From Bacilli bacterium (GTDB lineage: Bacteria; Bacillota_I; Bacilli_A; RFN20; CAG-826): DNA of 64,000 nt. The DNA lies in contig CAAGAN010000035.1 in assembly GCA_900767825.1 (NCBI GenBank), positions 1 to 64,000 on the forward strand, read 5' to 3'. Positions 34,809-44,192 of the stretch are shown in pieces (the first letter of the stretch is position 1; every line of letters begins with the position of its first letter). The notes beneath the pieces were generated by a model. It saw only the letters and a list, made by a program, of their open reading frames with translations, was not told where the DNA came from and did no database searches. The position numbers and the translations under genes were made by a program.

Positions 34809-36350
34809 ATGGAAAAAGAAATGATTGCCGTACTTGATTTTGGTGGACAATATAATGAACTTATCGCTAGACGTATAAGGGATTTAAGCGTCTATAGCGA
34901 GCTTCTTCCTTTTTCTACTCCTATAGAAAAACTAAAAGACAAGAATATCAAGGGCATTATATTTACCGGTGGACCAAGAAGCGTCTATGAAAGCGATGCC
35001 CCTACTATTGATAAAGAAATATTTAATCTAGGGAAACCTATATTAGGTATTTGTTATGGGGCCCAAGAAATTGCCTATTCGCTTGGAGGAAGTGTCAACC
35101 AAACTAGTAAAAAAGAATTTGGCCTAACTAAAATAACAAATATCAAAGATAGCCCCTTATTTAAAGATATCCCCTCTAATCATGATGTGTTTATGTCGCA
35201 TGGGGATTCAATTACAAAATTGCCTAATGGATTTGAAATCATTGCTAGTAGCGAGAATACCCCTATTTCTGCTTTTGCCAATGAGACTCTAAAGCTATAT
35301 GGACTCCAATTCCATCCTGAAGTAAACCATTCAGTATATGGGAATAAGATATTAGAGAATTTTGTATTTGAAATCGCTAAATGCAAGCCTACCTGGAAAA
35401 TGGAAGATTTTATCAATGAAAGCATTGCTTCTATTAGGAACCAAGTTGGCGATAATGCAGTTTTATGTGCTTTGTCTGGAGGAGTTGATTCTTTAGTCAC
35501 CGCGACTTTATTAGATAAGGCCATAGGAAAAAACCTTATATGTGTATTTGTAGATCATGGTCTATTAAGAAAAAATGAAGCCGAACAAGTTTCATCCTTA
35601 TTTAAGGATAAATCTAGGTTCTCCCTGGAGTTCAAGAAAGTCGATGCAAAAGATATATTTTTAAATGCTTTAAAAGGAATAAGTGAACCTGAAGCAAAAC
35701 GAAAGATAATCGGAAAGACTTTTATCGATGTATTTGAAAAAGAAGAAAAGCAAATCACTAGACCTTGTTTTTTAGCACAGGGTACGATTTATCCTGACCG
35801 TATCGAGTCCGGATTAGGTATATCTAGCAAGATAAAATCCCATCATAATGTCGGAGGACTACCTAAGAATATCGATTTCCTAGGTTTAATCGAACCTCTA
35901 GGATTGTTATTTAAAGACGAAGTTAGAAGGCTAGGTTTAGCATTAGGATTACCTAGAAACTTAGTATATAGGCAACCATTCCCTGGTCCAGGATTAGGAA
36001 TAAGGATTATTGGAGAAATAGATAAAGATAAGATTAGAATTGTCCAGGAAGCCGATGCTATATTTAGGGAAGAGATGGAAAAAGAAGGATATTCTAAAGA
36101 AGTATCGCAATATTTTGCTGCCCTCTCCAATATGAAAAGTGTCGGGGTCAAAGGCGATTATAGGACTTATGAATATGCAGTTATTCTAAGAGCAGTAAAA
36201 ACTGATGATTTCATGACTGCATCTAGTTTTGATTTGCCTTATTCATTCCTTTCTAGAGTTAGCGACCGTATCGTTAATGAAGTTAATGGCGTCAATAGAG
36301 TCCTATATGACTATACAAGCAAACCACCTGCAACTATTGAATTAGAATAG
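34809..36350 (+). CDS. guaA: GMP synthase (glutamine-hydrolysing)
   Basis: Enzyme of 513 residues making GMP from XMP, ATP and glutamine. The class I amidotransferase domain has GICYGAQEIAYSLGG with the nucleophile cysteine and the FHPEV histidine. The ATP-pyrophosphatase domain has the P-loop ALSGGVDSLVTA, and the dimerisation domain ends in PPATIELE as usual. AAAGGAG precedes the ATG. It follows GuaB in the pathway, though the genes are 8 kb apart. Confidence 0.97.
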   Translation: MEKEMIAVLDFGGQYNELIARRIRDLSVYSELLPFSTPIEKLKDKNIKGIIFTGGPRSVYESDAPTIDKEIFNLGKPILGICYGAQEIAYSLGGSVNQTSKKEFGLTKITNIKDSPLFKDIPSNHDVFMSHGDSITKLPNGFEIIASSENTPISAFANETLKLYGLQFHPEVNHSVYGNKILENFVFEIAKCKPTWKMEDFINESIASIRNQVGDNAVLCALSGGVDSLVTATLLDKAIGKNLICVFVDHGLLRKNEAEQVSSLFKDKSRFSLEFKKVDAKDIFLNALKGISEPEAKRKIIGKTFIDVFEKEEKQITRPCFLAQGTIYPDRIESGLGISSKIKSHHNVGGLPKNIDFLGLIEPLGLLFKDEVRRLGLALGLPRNLVYRQPFPGPGLGIRIIGEIDKDKIRIVQEADAIFREEMEKEGYSKEVSQYFAALSNMKSVGVKGDYRTYEYAVILRAVKTDDFMTASSFDLPYSFLSRVSDRIVNEVNGVNRVLYDYTSKPPATIELE

Positions 36351-37241
36351 TTTGTTAATTTATACAAAGCTAGTAAAAAGTTACACATATTTTCATATAC
36401 AAAAATTAGCATTGGCAAATTGGCTAAGAAACATTTACTTTAGCAAATTGCAACCCCCATCATAAACTTGTGTTCATACTAGAAAACCACCCAAAAATAC
36501 TAGAACTCTCAACCGTTACAACTTCAAGGTAGGCACAAAGCCAATAAGAGGGAGGGAATATATTGAAGACGAATTAATCGAGTTATAGAACTAAAACGCT
36601 AATGCGAGTTTCTGGTTTACACAGAATTCCGTATTCTCTCAAAGTTGTTTTGAAATAACATAACCTGAACCTAATTTTATAATCTTTTGAAGAATTTCTT
36701 TAATTTTATCCATTTTTCCTAATATTCTAAGTTACATTCTAAAAGTGAAAACTAGAATGGCTTCCTTTCTAAAGAATGATTTTAATTGTGTTACACGATT
36801 TCGCCAATTTGGAAGTTCTTAAAAACTTTGTGATTTTATTTCAGAACAGCTTTAGTTGCTCAACTTTTTTTACTTCTACCCCCTTCAAGGATTGGTAGTC
36901 TGAACATAGGGTCTCCCAATACTATTAGGGTTACATAAGCCATGTACAAGTTTATGCCCTGTGCCACCCACAAAACTATGAACCTCTCAAAACCATGGTT
37001 GGTTATTTAAAGTTTAGTTTTACCATATAGAAGCATAGCCTAAAACTTAAGTTAAATAGAGTAAGGACGTGTTATATGAAAGCTCAGGCAAGTTGAAACA
37101 CCATTGTGATGGAGCCGAATAGCGATGAGATTAATACAACAACAAAAATAAAGCTAAAGAATATATAAACAAATTTCAAATGAAACAATGAAAAAACGCG
37201 TAGGTTATACAAAACACACTCTCAAATCCATAAAAAATAAA
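36351..37241 (-). other. Noncoding stretch with a structured-RNA candidate (about 36870-36990, minus)
   Basis: About 890 bp contain no believable gene. On the minus strand three hairpins are packed together: CTACC-CCTT/AAGG-GGTAG (36876-36898), CCCAAT/ATTAGGG (36915-36930) and CATAA/TTATG (36934-36956), flanked by conserved-looking GC-richer stretches (GGGTGGCACAGGGC). The segment lies directly downstream of the minus-strand accessory operon ending at 37242. It could be a large structured RNA or a relic of a mobile element. I cannot assign a class, and the 5' and 3' ends are unknown. Confidence 0.4.
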
Positions 37242-37892
37242 TCACCAGCGAGACGGATGATCTAAAAGAATAGTTTTACTATGGATTGCGCCATCAACAA
37301 GTTTTTTCAATCCATATGTGCAACAATTTAAGATAATATCTGGATTATACGTGCACAGTCTTGCCTGAAAATCTAGTTGTATATCAGTTGGATGTTTAGC
37401 GCTCCCAAACAAGCATCTAAAAACCTTATTCGTTAGCTTTCTGCAATGCGTTGTTGCACCATAAATGTGAGCACCAAAATCCTTTATTTCTAATTCGTGA
37501 TACAAAGAGCATTGATACTGAACGGGATTTATAATGTAAATTTCGTAAACAAATGGCCTATTGAGTAAAGCCTTATTATTCATCTTTGATCCTAGTTTTT
37601 CGTAAATCTTTTTCCCAGTCAAACCATTGGCAGGAAGCAACGGCCGATAGTAAATATCGAACTCATCTTTATGCGGAGATTCCAATATTAAAGCGACTTT
37701 TTTCAATTTTGTATTTTGGCTTAAATTATTTAAACTAAATTCCCAAACGTTAGATTGCGTATTGAAAAATACATAGCCCCTTATGTTATCACTAACTTTT
37801 TTGCCAGTAAAATCGATTGTTGCATTATTCAAAAGAGAAGATGCATTAAGTTGTATTTGAGGATAAGAATAGCCGTTAATAATTATTGTCAT
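37242..37892 (-). CDS. Uracil-DNA-glycosylase-fold-like protein
   Basis: Soluble protein of 216 residues. The order ALILESPHKDEF, NGLTGKKIYEKL, YEIYIINPVQYQ, PDIILNCCTYGLKKLV and ILLDHPSRW resembles the motifs of uracil-DNA-glycosylase superfamily proteins (E-S-P...G..G..L, hydrophobic N-P, final H-P-S), though I would not assign enzyme activity. It is last in the MACPF operon, 21 bp after the small lipoprotein. Base composition is similar to its neighbours. Could be an immunity, repair or unrelated protein. Confidence 0.45.
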   Translation of the reverse strand: MTIIINGYSYPQIQLNASSLLNNATIDFTGKKVSDNIRGYVFFNTQSNVWEFSLNNLSQNTKLKKVALILESPHKDEFDIYYRPLLPANGLTGKKIYEKLGSKMNNKALLNRPFVYEIYIINPVQYQCSLYHELEIKDFGAHIYGATTHCRKLTNKVFRCLFGSAKHPTDIQLDFQARLCTYNPDIILNCCTYGLKKLVDGAIHSKTILLDHPSRW

Positions 37893-37913
37893 AAATCCGA
37901 AAGTGAAAACAAA

Positions 37914-38282
37914 TTATTTAATCCTTTTCGAGTAAGCGTAAATCTCAACTATAAGATCATCTACGTCATAGACTTTGAATTGGTTGTCTTTAGAATAACT
38001 CGTGTATCTATAATCCCCATCCCAATACTTAATATATCCCGTTTCTTCTGTTAATGTCGGAAAATAAGGAAACAAATCTTCGTATGTTTCATTCTCCAAA
38101 GCCACCATACGAAGAACCTCAGCATTGTTTTCCATAAACTTTAAATAATGAGTAGAGGGTTCGTCTTGTTTTATCTCGATGTCTTTTTCAAAAATCTTTT
38201 CAGTTTTGTCTCCACATGAACCCAAAGCAAAAGTCGAGAACAGTGCTAGCGTAAGAAAAAGTAAATTCTTTTTATTTTTCAT
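37914..38282 (-). CDS. Small surface lipoprotein
   Basis: Protein of 122 residues with a lipoprotein signal peptide (lipobox ALGSC). The mature part is acidic and aromatic, with ETGYIKYWDGDYRYTSYSK resembling half of an InlB-type B-repeat. It lies 14 bp after the MACPF gene in the same operon. A secreted immunity lipoprotein protecting the producer's own membrane would fit that position, but this is inference only. Confidence 0.6.
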   Translation of the reverse strand: MKNKKNLLFLTLALFSTFALGSCGDKTEKIFEKDIEIKQDEPSTHYLKFMENNAEVLRMVALENETYEDLFPYFPTLTEETGYIKYWDGDYRYTSYSKDNQFKVYDVDDLIVEIYAYSKRIK

Positions 38283-38296
38283 TTTAAAAGTTCTCC

Positions 38297-40699
38297 TTAA
38301 TTTCCATGAATTTTTAGTACTGGTCCGGATCCCCCGTCAATCCATTCATCGTCAAAGGAAGACGAAAGAGAGGAAAGGGTTAATGAATCTCTTCTAATAC
38401 AGCCATTCTTAGAACCTCCGGAAACGGAAGTATCTTTCATTGAAGCGAAATAGCAATTATCAAACTCGCCATGGCTTTCAGTTCCAGCAATATAGCCAAA
38501 TGAACTACCACTCTTATTTTTGGAAATCGAATATACCAAGCACGTTGATAATTTAGGACTAATGAGCGAAGTGTCTTCGGCCGTTCTTGTTTCCATCGAA
38601 CCAACAATTCCGCCCATTGCAAACTTAACGTTTTCTGGATTTGCAATTTTAAAATTTGAATTGTTTACATATGCTTTAGCTATTTTTGAACCAGCAATTT
38701 TACCGGAAATTCCACCAACATTAATAGTTCCGTTTCCTTTTGTTGCAATACCATAAATATTGCCATCAACAAAAGCTGAATAATTAATTATGCCTTCGGA
38801 ATAACCGGCAATACCACCAACATTTAAAGCACAACTATCTTTTTCTATGCAGGCAGAAATTCTAATTGCGGAATTTTTAACTAAACAATTATTTATGACG
38901 CCAGCGTTATAACCCGTAACAATTCCAACGGAAAGCGAGATATTAGAGTTTTGAATTGAAGCCAAGCCATTATTGAGACAAATAGCGTTATCTACAACTA
39001 AGTTTTTAATAGTTCCCTCGTTTTTCCCAAATAACCCCATATACGGATAGCCATCTCTGAAGTCAGATGTTTTTATAGTGAAATTCTTGATTGAATGCCC
39101 GTTCCCATCGAAAGTTCCACGGAACGAAGAAGATGTTCCCGAACCTCCGGTATCTGTTTTTTCACCTGCCAAATCGATATCGTTTGACAGCTGATAATAA
39201 AATGCATTGTTTAAATATCGTTTTTCTTGCAAAAGTTCGAATAAATGAGATTTATCCTTAATTAAATATGGTTGTTGCTGAGTACCATAGCCACCACCAA
39301 ACGATCCCTCTTTTATAGTAACTCTTAACGAATATACTTTAATTCCTTCAATTTGTAATTCAATATCGAAGGACATCCCAATAGTTCCTTTTTTGATTTT
39401 AAGCGCATTTCCATCTAAAACCGTGGCAGAGTTAGATGATAAACTTAAGGTGTATTGACTTGAATCAAAACTTTTTGTTATCAAATCACTTAAATTAATT
39501 TTAACTTCGGATTCAGTAGGCAAATTAATATTTGAAGAATATGGAGTAAAATTAGCATTTATTCCTTTTGAATTGTATTCTAAGCTATCTATATACTCGC
39601 ATGGTATTCCAAAATAACCGCATTTTTCAGCATAACTTTCGTAACACATATTATCCCAAGCTTTTTTTAGATAATTAATTTGTGATGAATATTGATTAGC
39701 ATCTAATATATCCCAAATAGCAACGGGATTTTCCGCTTTAACTACCTTTAGTGAAACATCATCCTTGTTAAATGAATTTGTCCAGGCCTCATAAAGAAAT
39801 CCAGAAGCAGTGCCTGTACCGAATTGAGTCTTGTATTGAAAAAGGTCAGAGGCATTAACCGCGGTAGTCGTTTCTCCGCCGGCCGAATCATATCCCATTT
39901 GCGAATAATATCTTGAACTGCTTGCAGAATTCGATTCGTAACGAGAAAAATTAACAGAACCGCTAACTTTGGCATCAACTTTTGCCGTATCTACAATAAC
40001 GTTAAGAGAAGTAGCTGCTTCCTTTTCCGTCTCGGACAACTCATAAGATGCATCTTGAGCAAAATATTTTGTTATTTCAAGTTTCCCGCCTAAAACATAT
40101 TTTTTATAAACGTGGGTGCCGTACTCTCTTAATAATTCTTTTGCGCTAATAACACTGTTGACTTTATCCAATTCCCTTTTAAAAGATTTTGAGAGTGCAT
40201 CATTAATGTTTTGTTCCTTCCAATCTACATTGACAGTATATTTCTTTGCAAGCCAATAGTAATACTCATAACTTTCTATTTTTTGCTTCCACGATTCCGT
40301 ATTAACATCCCTTTTAAACTTGCCGGAAACATCAGTTGTCACATCATATATTTTAACGTTAGCGCTCATTTCAGTCGAAAAAGTTTGAGCATATTTTTTA
40401 GAGAATTCGTATGCAGATGTCGATTCTATATCCCAAGCATTGGTATCCACATCTTTTCTAGCCGAAATCGCATTTCTGAATGTTTCGTTAAATGAATCAA
40501 AAATCTGTGGATTCTTATTTTTCTCAAATGCATTTGTATCAGATGCATCTATTGCACTAGCCAGTAATTTATAATAATCATCATTATCGAACGAAGTAGC
40601 ATTTACATTGGCATTATTTAGGCCAATCGAACTTAAGGCAGTAACGCCTAATGCCGAAAAAGCAAAGGCCTTAAACACTAACTTTTTAAAATTATTCAT
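38297..40699 (-). CDS. Secreted MACPF pore-forming protein with GLUG repeats
   Basis: The start is ATG 40699 after AAGGAGG; the longer frame to 40747 runs into the ABC gene. The 800-residue protein has a Sec signal peptide (cleavage near ANVNA). A MACPF domain (about 45-370) contains the signature Y193-G-T-H-V-x6-G-G (YGTH at 193-196, GG at 204-205). A middle beta-sandwich (about 385-480) and C-terminal GLUG-type repeats (about 495-790: YPYMGLFGKNEGTIKNL, NVGGIAGYSEGIINYS) follow. MACPF proteins oligomerise into pores; known bacterial examples kill competitors or act on host cells. The start overlaps the ABC ATPase stop (ATGA), so it is translationally coupled to a transporter. Target unknown. 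Confidence 0.82.
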   Translation of the reverse strand: MNNFKKLVFKAFAFSALGVTALSSIGLNNANVNATSFDNDDYYKLLASAIDASDTNAFEKNKNPQIFDSFNETFRNAISARKDVDTNAWDIESTSAYEFSKKYAQTFSTEMSANVKIYDVTTDVSGKFKRDVNTESWKQKIESYEYYYWLAKKYTVNVDWKEQNINDALSKSFKRELDKVNSVISAKELLREYGTHVYKKYVLGGKLEITKYFAQDASYELSETEKEAATSLNVIVDTAKVDAKVSGSVNFSRYESNSASSSRYYSQMGYDSAGGETTTAVNASDLFQYKTQFGTGTASGFLYEAWTNSFNKDDVSLKVVKAENPVAIWDILDANQYSSQINYLKKAWDNMCYESYAEKCGYFGIPCEYIDSLEYNSKGINANFTPYSSNINLPTESEVKINLSDLITKSFDSSQYTLSLSSNSATVLDGNALKIKKGTIGMSFDIELQIEGIKVYSLRVTIKEGSFGGGYGTQQQPYLIKDKSHLFELLQEKRYLNNAFYYQLSNDIDLAGEKTDTGGSGTSSSFRGTFDGNGHSIKNFTIKTSDFRDGYPYMGLFGKNEGTIKNLVVDNAICLNNGLASIQNSNISLSVGIVTGYNAGVINNCLVKNSAIRISACIEKDSCALNVGGIAGYSEGIINYSAFVDGNIYGIATKGNGTINVGGISGKIAGSKIAKAYVNNSNFKIANPENVKFAMGGIVGSMETRTAEDTSLISPKLSTCLVYSISKNKSGSSFGYIAGTESHGEFDNCYFASMKDTSVSGGSKNGCIRRDSLTLSSLSSSFDDEWIDGGSGPVLKIHGN

Positions 40700-41517
40700 C
40701 GTTTTTCCTCCTTGTAATATCCGCAAGAATCGCATTCTCCAAAGCAACTCTTGGGTTCATATTTTTCTAGCAAAACCAACTTTCCGTTTTTTATTTCATA
40801 CGCTCTATCTACAGATTGAAACATATGGCAGTGTGTAACTATTAAAATAGCAGGTGGATCATCGCTCTTTTTCAAATCAATTAAGAAGTTATTCAATATT
40901 CTAGCATGCTTTGAATCTAAATTATTTATAGGTTCATCTAAAATAAACAACTTTGAATTATTCCTAGAGAATGCTTTCAATATAGAAACAATCTTCTTTT
41001 GACCACCACTACAAACATTTAGGTGTTTTTCATTTAATTTTCCTTTTTCGTATATAGAACACTTCAAATAATCATTGAACAGTTTGTCGTAATAATCTAG
41101 ATATCCTGTGTTATCAATGGCACTTTCGGCATATTCAAGAACATAATCACGTACTTTTCTACTAAATAAAGGATCGTCTTCGTCTTCTTGCATGGAATAA
41201 CCGATTGATCTCCTAAACTCATTCAGTTCCGTATCCCAAGAAAATCTGATTTTTTTGAATATGCCCTTACGAGCATTCACATTACCAGATATTCTTTTTC
41301 CGTTAAAATAAAGATCTCTAGATGCATATTTCTTAATATCAGGAGTCATAATTAGTGATTTTAACAAACTAGATTTCCCTGTTCCATTATCGCCTAGAAT
41401 GATCACGACTTCTCCTTTTTTTACATAAAAGGATTCATTCTCAGCAACGGTTAAATCAGGAAATTTAATTCTTAGGTTTTCCACACGCAATATGACATCC
41501 GTATCTTTTTTATCCAT
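40696..41517 (-). CDS. ABC transporter ATP-binding protein (MACPF operon)
   Basis: ATPase of 273 residues. Walker A is GDNGTGKSS and Walker B LFILDEP with the D-loop NNLDS. The signature is CSGGQ rather than LSGGQ. The H-loop is VTHCH. The C-terminus carries an odd cysteine cluster (SCFGECDSCGYYKEEKR). It resembles MacB/LolD-type ATPases that pair with FtsX-like membrane proteins, two of which are immediately upstream. Its stop overlaps the MACPF start by 4 bp. It may power release, maturation or self-protection for the MACPF protein. Confidence 0.85.
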   Translation of the reverse strand: MDKKDTDVILRVENLRIKFPDLTVAENESFYVKKGEVVIILGDNGTGKSSLLKSLIMTPDIKKYASRDLYFNGKRISGNVNARKGIFKKIRFSWDTELNEFRRSIGYSMQEDEDDPLFSRKVRDYVLEYAESAIDNTGYLDYYDKLFNDYLKCSIYEKGKLNEKHLNVCSGGQKKIVSILKAFSRNNSKLFILDEPINNLDSKHARILNNFLIDLKKSDDPPAILIVTHCHMFQSVDRAYEIKNGKLVLLEKYEPKSCFGECDSCGYYKEEKR

Positions 41518-41531
41518 CTTAGCCCCCCTTT

Positions 41532-42461
41532 CTAATTAAACTTCAATTTTAGCCATGAAGTTTTTATTAAATATACTGATAAACTAATTATTCCAAGAGC
41601 ACAAGCGACTTCCCAGCTCCCAAACAAACCTATCAATAATCCGCAAAAGATAGTCGGCAGCAACAACAACAAGAAATTAAACCCATAAAGCGTTTCAATA
41701 AAACCTTTCTTGCTCCCAGATACAGATACCTTAAAAAGTTGTTTTTGCTCAGATTTCCTCAAGAAAACAAGAGCCATGAAAATCGATGCCAAAAACAAAA
41801 CGCAGCTAATTATCATATTAACCATAAGATTATCTCTAATGGAGGCTAATGTTTTATTGAATAAAAATACATCGTTGTAATCTTTGGTAACGTTATTAAA
41901 AACAGCATAATTAAAATCTGCTTTAATTGGCTCATTAGAAGTTCCGATGAATACAACGCTATCCTTAGAATCTATTGAAGGTTCTTTAATATTTCTAAAA
42001 TTCCTAAAAATGAATTGAACTATGTATTCATCTTTTCCATCCAAAACTAGCTTTTGACCAACGCCTATTTTATAATCGTTATGTATATGTTCAGGAACAG
42101 CTATCTCATTAGAAGATAATATTTTAAATGTACCTGAAGTAACATTTTTTTCATTTAGCAATGACCTATTGTCATAGTTAACGCCTGGCAAAAATTGATA
42201 AACATCGCAGTCAAGGCGAACACTATCCCCTTTAGAAGTATTTACCTTAACCGTGTTACCATAAAAGGCATAGCAATTTTCTTCAAACCTTCTGGAATCA
42301 AATGCAATATAAGAGCTTTCGCAATTAGACCAAGTATCAAGTACGTAAAAAGAATTAGATATATTTTTAGAGAACAAGACTCCGACAAGGACGAACAAAA
42401 GTGATTCTATGGTAATAGATATAAGAAATTTCTTTGTTTTAAAAACAGAAAGAATCTTCAT
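41532..42461 (-). CDS. MacB/FtsX-like membrane protein
   Basis: Protein of 309 residues with one N-terminal membrane helix (about 12-30), a periplasmic-type extracellular domain (about 31-205) and a C-terminal block of three or four helices (LMVNMIISCVLFLASIFMAL, LLLLLPTIFCGLLIGLFGSW). This is the half-permease layout of MacB/FtsX proteins. It probably forms a heterodimer with the protein at 42465 and uses the ATPase at 40696. Intergenic gaps are 14 and 3 bp. Confidence 0.7.
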   Translation of the reverse strand: MKILSVFKTKKFLISITIESLLFVLVGVLFSKNISNSFYVLDTWSNCESSYIAFDSRRFEENCYAFYGNTVKVNTSKGDSVRLDCDVYQFLPGVNYDNRSLLNEKNVTSGTFKILSSNEIAVPEHIHNDYKIGVGQKLVLDGKDEYIVQFIFRNFRNIKEPSIDSKDSVVFIGTSNEPIKADFNYAVFNNVTKDYNDVFLFNKTLASIRDNLMVNMIISCVLFLASIFMALVFLRKSEQKQLFKVSVSGSKKGFIETLYGFNFLLLLLPTIFCGLLIGLFGSWEVACALGIISLSVYLIKTSWLKLKFN

Positions 42462-42464
42462 GAA

Positions 42465-43625
42465 TCAAGCCTTTTTTATCATCAAAAGAGTAATGAAATA
42501 TCCTACAAGAGTTGAAACAATAGGAAACAATAGAGCGGGATAGCAGTTACTAAATAAAGCGGCAAAATTATAAAATGCAGTAAGACCGCTAAGAGATAAA
42601 GCAAAAGTAATTAATGTCCCAACAACAATAAAAACAATAATCGAAGCATTAAAACCAGTGAATATTTTTACAATATTACGACTCCCATTCTCTTGAATAT
42701 ACTTGTAAATCTTGTCTTTTTTATTTTTGGCATGGAAGAAGAAGCAAAAAAAGGAAAGTGAAAAGGAAATAATGGAACTAACAATTATTGAAATCGTGAA
42801 CCTTTTGTTTGCTGATGCACGTTTTTCCAAATACTTTGGCAAAGCTTCATTGGCTTGTTCGCTAGGGTCGTTGATACAAGAAGAATAATAATCTTTGGCA
42901 TAAAATTCATCTAAGTAACGTTGATAATCTTTATTACTTTGGCTTGACGTTTGCTTTAAGAGTGTTCCCATTGGTTTGTAATCTTTTAAATTGTTCTTTA
43001 ATTCATTCAAATTATTAGAGTTCAAATAAACATAATATGAATTAGATTTAAAATACAATGTGTCCCTTGTTAAAACGATAACGCCTTCAGCATACAAATA
43101 ATCGGTACGGTAAATTCTACCAATTTTAAGATTAAGTTCATCGCCATTAGCACTTATTGTTAGGTTGTCCCCTAAAGACATACCATATAATTGACAAAAC
43201 TTATAATCTACCCCCACTATGGTATTTTCATTTTCTTCTTTTTCAATTATACGTCCATTTGTAAATTCAGAATATTCCAAAGAATTTGAATCGTCGAAAA
43301 CCAAAATATCTCTATAGTCCTCGTCTTTATTAGTTTTTACATTCAAACTAATTTTGGACGCTTTAGAAACGTGAGAAACATTTGAATCATTATCAAATCC
43401 AACAACTTGTTCAGCAGAAGCTCCAGAAACAAGAAGATCAAAACCACTTTCGTAGTAAAAACTAGTTTTGTCTGCAGATTCTGAATCATATCTATTTTTA
43501 TCTTTCAAAGCGGAGCCAATAACAACGCAAGATACACAAGTTGCTATAAGAGCTACTGATTCAATTATTAATGTGAATCTTTTGAACGGATTTTTCCTAT
43601 TAATCTTTTTAGCATTAATTTCCAT
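42465..43625 (-). CDS. MacB/FtsX-like membrane protein
   Basis: Protein of 386 residues: an N-terminal helix (about 18-38), a large extracellular domain (about 40-275) and C-terminal helices (FTISIIVSSIISFSLSFFCFFF, IVFIVVGTLITFALSLSGL, final helix). Together with the neighbour at 41532 it gives a MacB-like mechanotransmission pair. Such complexes move or release lipoproteins, peptides or toxins outside the membrane rather than importing solutes. 2 bp after the preceding gene. Confidence 0.7.
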   Translation of the reverse strand: MEINAKKINRKNPFKRFTLIIESVALIATCVSCVVIGSALKDKNRYDSESADKTSFYYESGFDLLVSGASAEQVVGFDNDSNVSHVSKASKISLNVKTNKDEDYRDILVFDDSNSLEYSEFTNGRIIEKEENENTIVGVDYKFCQLYGMSLGDNLTISANGDELNLKIGRIYRTDYLYAEGVIVLTRDTLYFKSNSYYVYLNSNNLNELKNNLKDYKPMGTLLKQTSSQSNKDYQRYLDEFYAKDYYSSCINDPSEQANEALPKYLEKRASANKRFTISIIVSSIISFSLSFFCFFFHAKNKKDKIYKYIQENGSRNIVKIFTGFNASIIVFIVVGTLITFALSLSGLTAFYNFAALFSNCYPALLFPIVSTLVGYFITLLMIKKA

Positions 43626-43627
43626 AT

Positions 43628-44191
43628 CTATACCCCAGCAGTAATAAATGTATAAGAGGTTTGGGCTTTGTTTGTTTTTTCGCCATTTACAAAAACATTA
43701 TGTAAATTTGTATTCTCAGGTTTAAATCTGACTCTAAAATCGGCAGATTCGCACGGCTGATTTGCTTCAATTTCAAAAACATAATGAAACTCATGAGTTT
43801 TATCATCGTCAATGACGAAATTCATTTGAGTTAATTCCACGACAGTGTATTTATTTCCATTAAGATCTTGCTCTAGATAAGTGTCTTCTTTAGGTTTAAT
43901 TGTTCCAGAATAATAATCCTTTGTAGAATAATACTCAGCATATGGAATTTGGACTACGAAAGAAATCGTTTCTTCTTCAGGAGCATTTTTAGTAATTGAA
44001 AAATCCACGCATACATAAATCTTTGTATTTATTTCAAAAGTAGTAGTATCGAAAAATTCATTCTTTTCCCCATTTTTTGCAAATGCAAATTCGGTAGTGA
44101 TATCGAAATCTGGTTTCGACTCGCTTTGAGAGCATTTAGTAAATGGGTTGAATAATAAAGTTCCGATTGTTAAAAACAAAAATCTTTTCAT
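43628..44191 (-). CDS. Small secreted protein of the MACPF operon
   Basis: The ATG at 44191 is preferred: GGAGGT, the tail of the upstream gene, lies just before it. The 187-residue product has a signal segment (MKRFLFLTIGTLLFNPFTKC), possibly a degenerate lipobox, and a beta-rich acidic mature part with immunoglobulin-like spacing (IYVCVDFSITKNAPEEETI, DFRVRFKPENTNLHN). No family recognised. Starts 1 bp after the metallo-beta-lactamase stop. Confidence 0.6.
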   Translation of the reverse strand: MKRFLFLTIGTLLFNPFTKCSQSESKPDFDITTEFAFAKNGEKNEFFDTTTFEINTKIYVCVDFSITKNAPEEETISFVVQIPYAEYYSTKDYYSGTIKPKEDTYLEQDLNGNKYTVVELTQMNFVIDDDKTHEFHYVFEIEANQPCESADFRVRFKPENTNLHNVFVNGEKTNKAQTSYTFITAGV

Positions 44192-44192
44192 G

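Noticed and set aside
36639..36713. 24-codon minus-strand frame starting MDKIKEILQKIIKLGSGYVI, resembling a small toxin or an AbiEi-type HTH start
   Set aside because: Very short, no clear ribosome site, stops abruptly inside a noncoding block; no further coding signal in neighbouring frames.
36560..37140. Possible group II intron, because GCGAGTTTCTGG and AGCGATGAG resemble pieces of intron domain I
   Set aside because: The pieces are about 500 bp apart and in the wrong order, and no domain V hairpin or intron reverse transcriptase is present.
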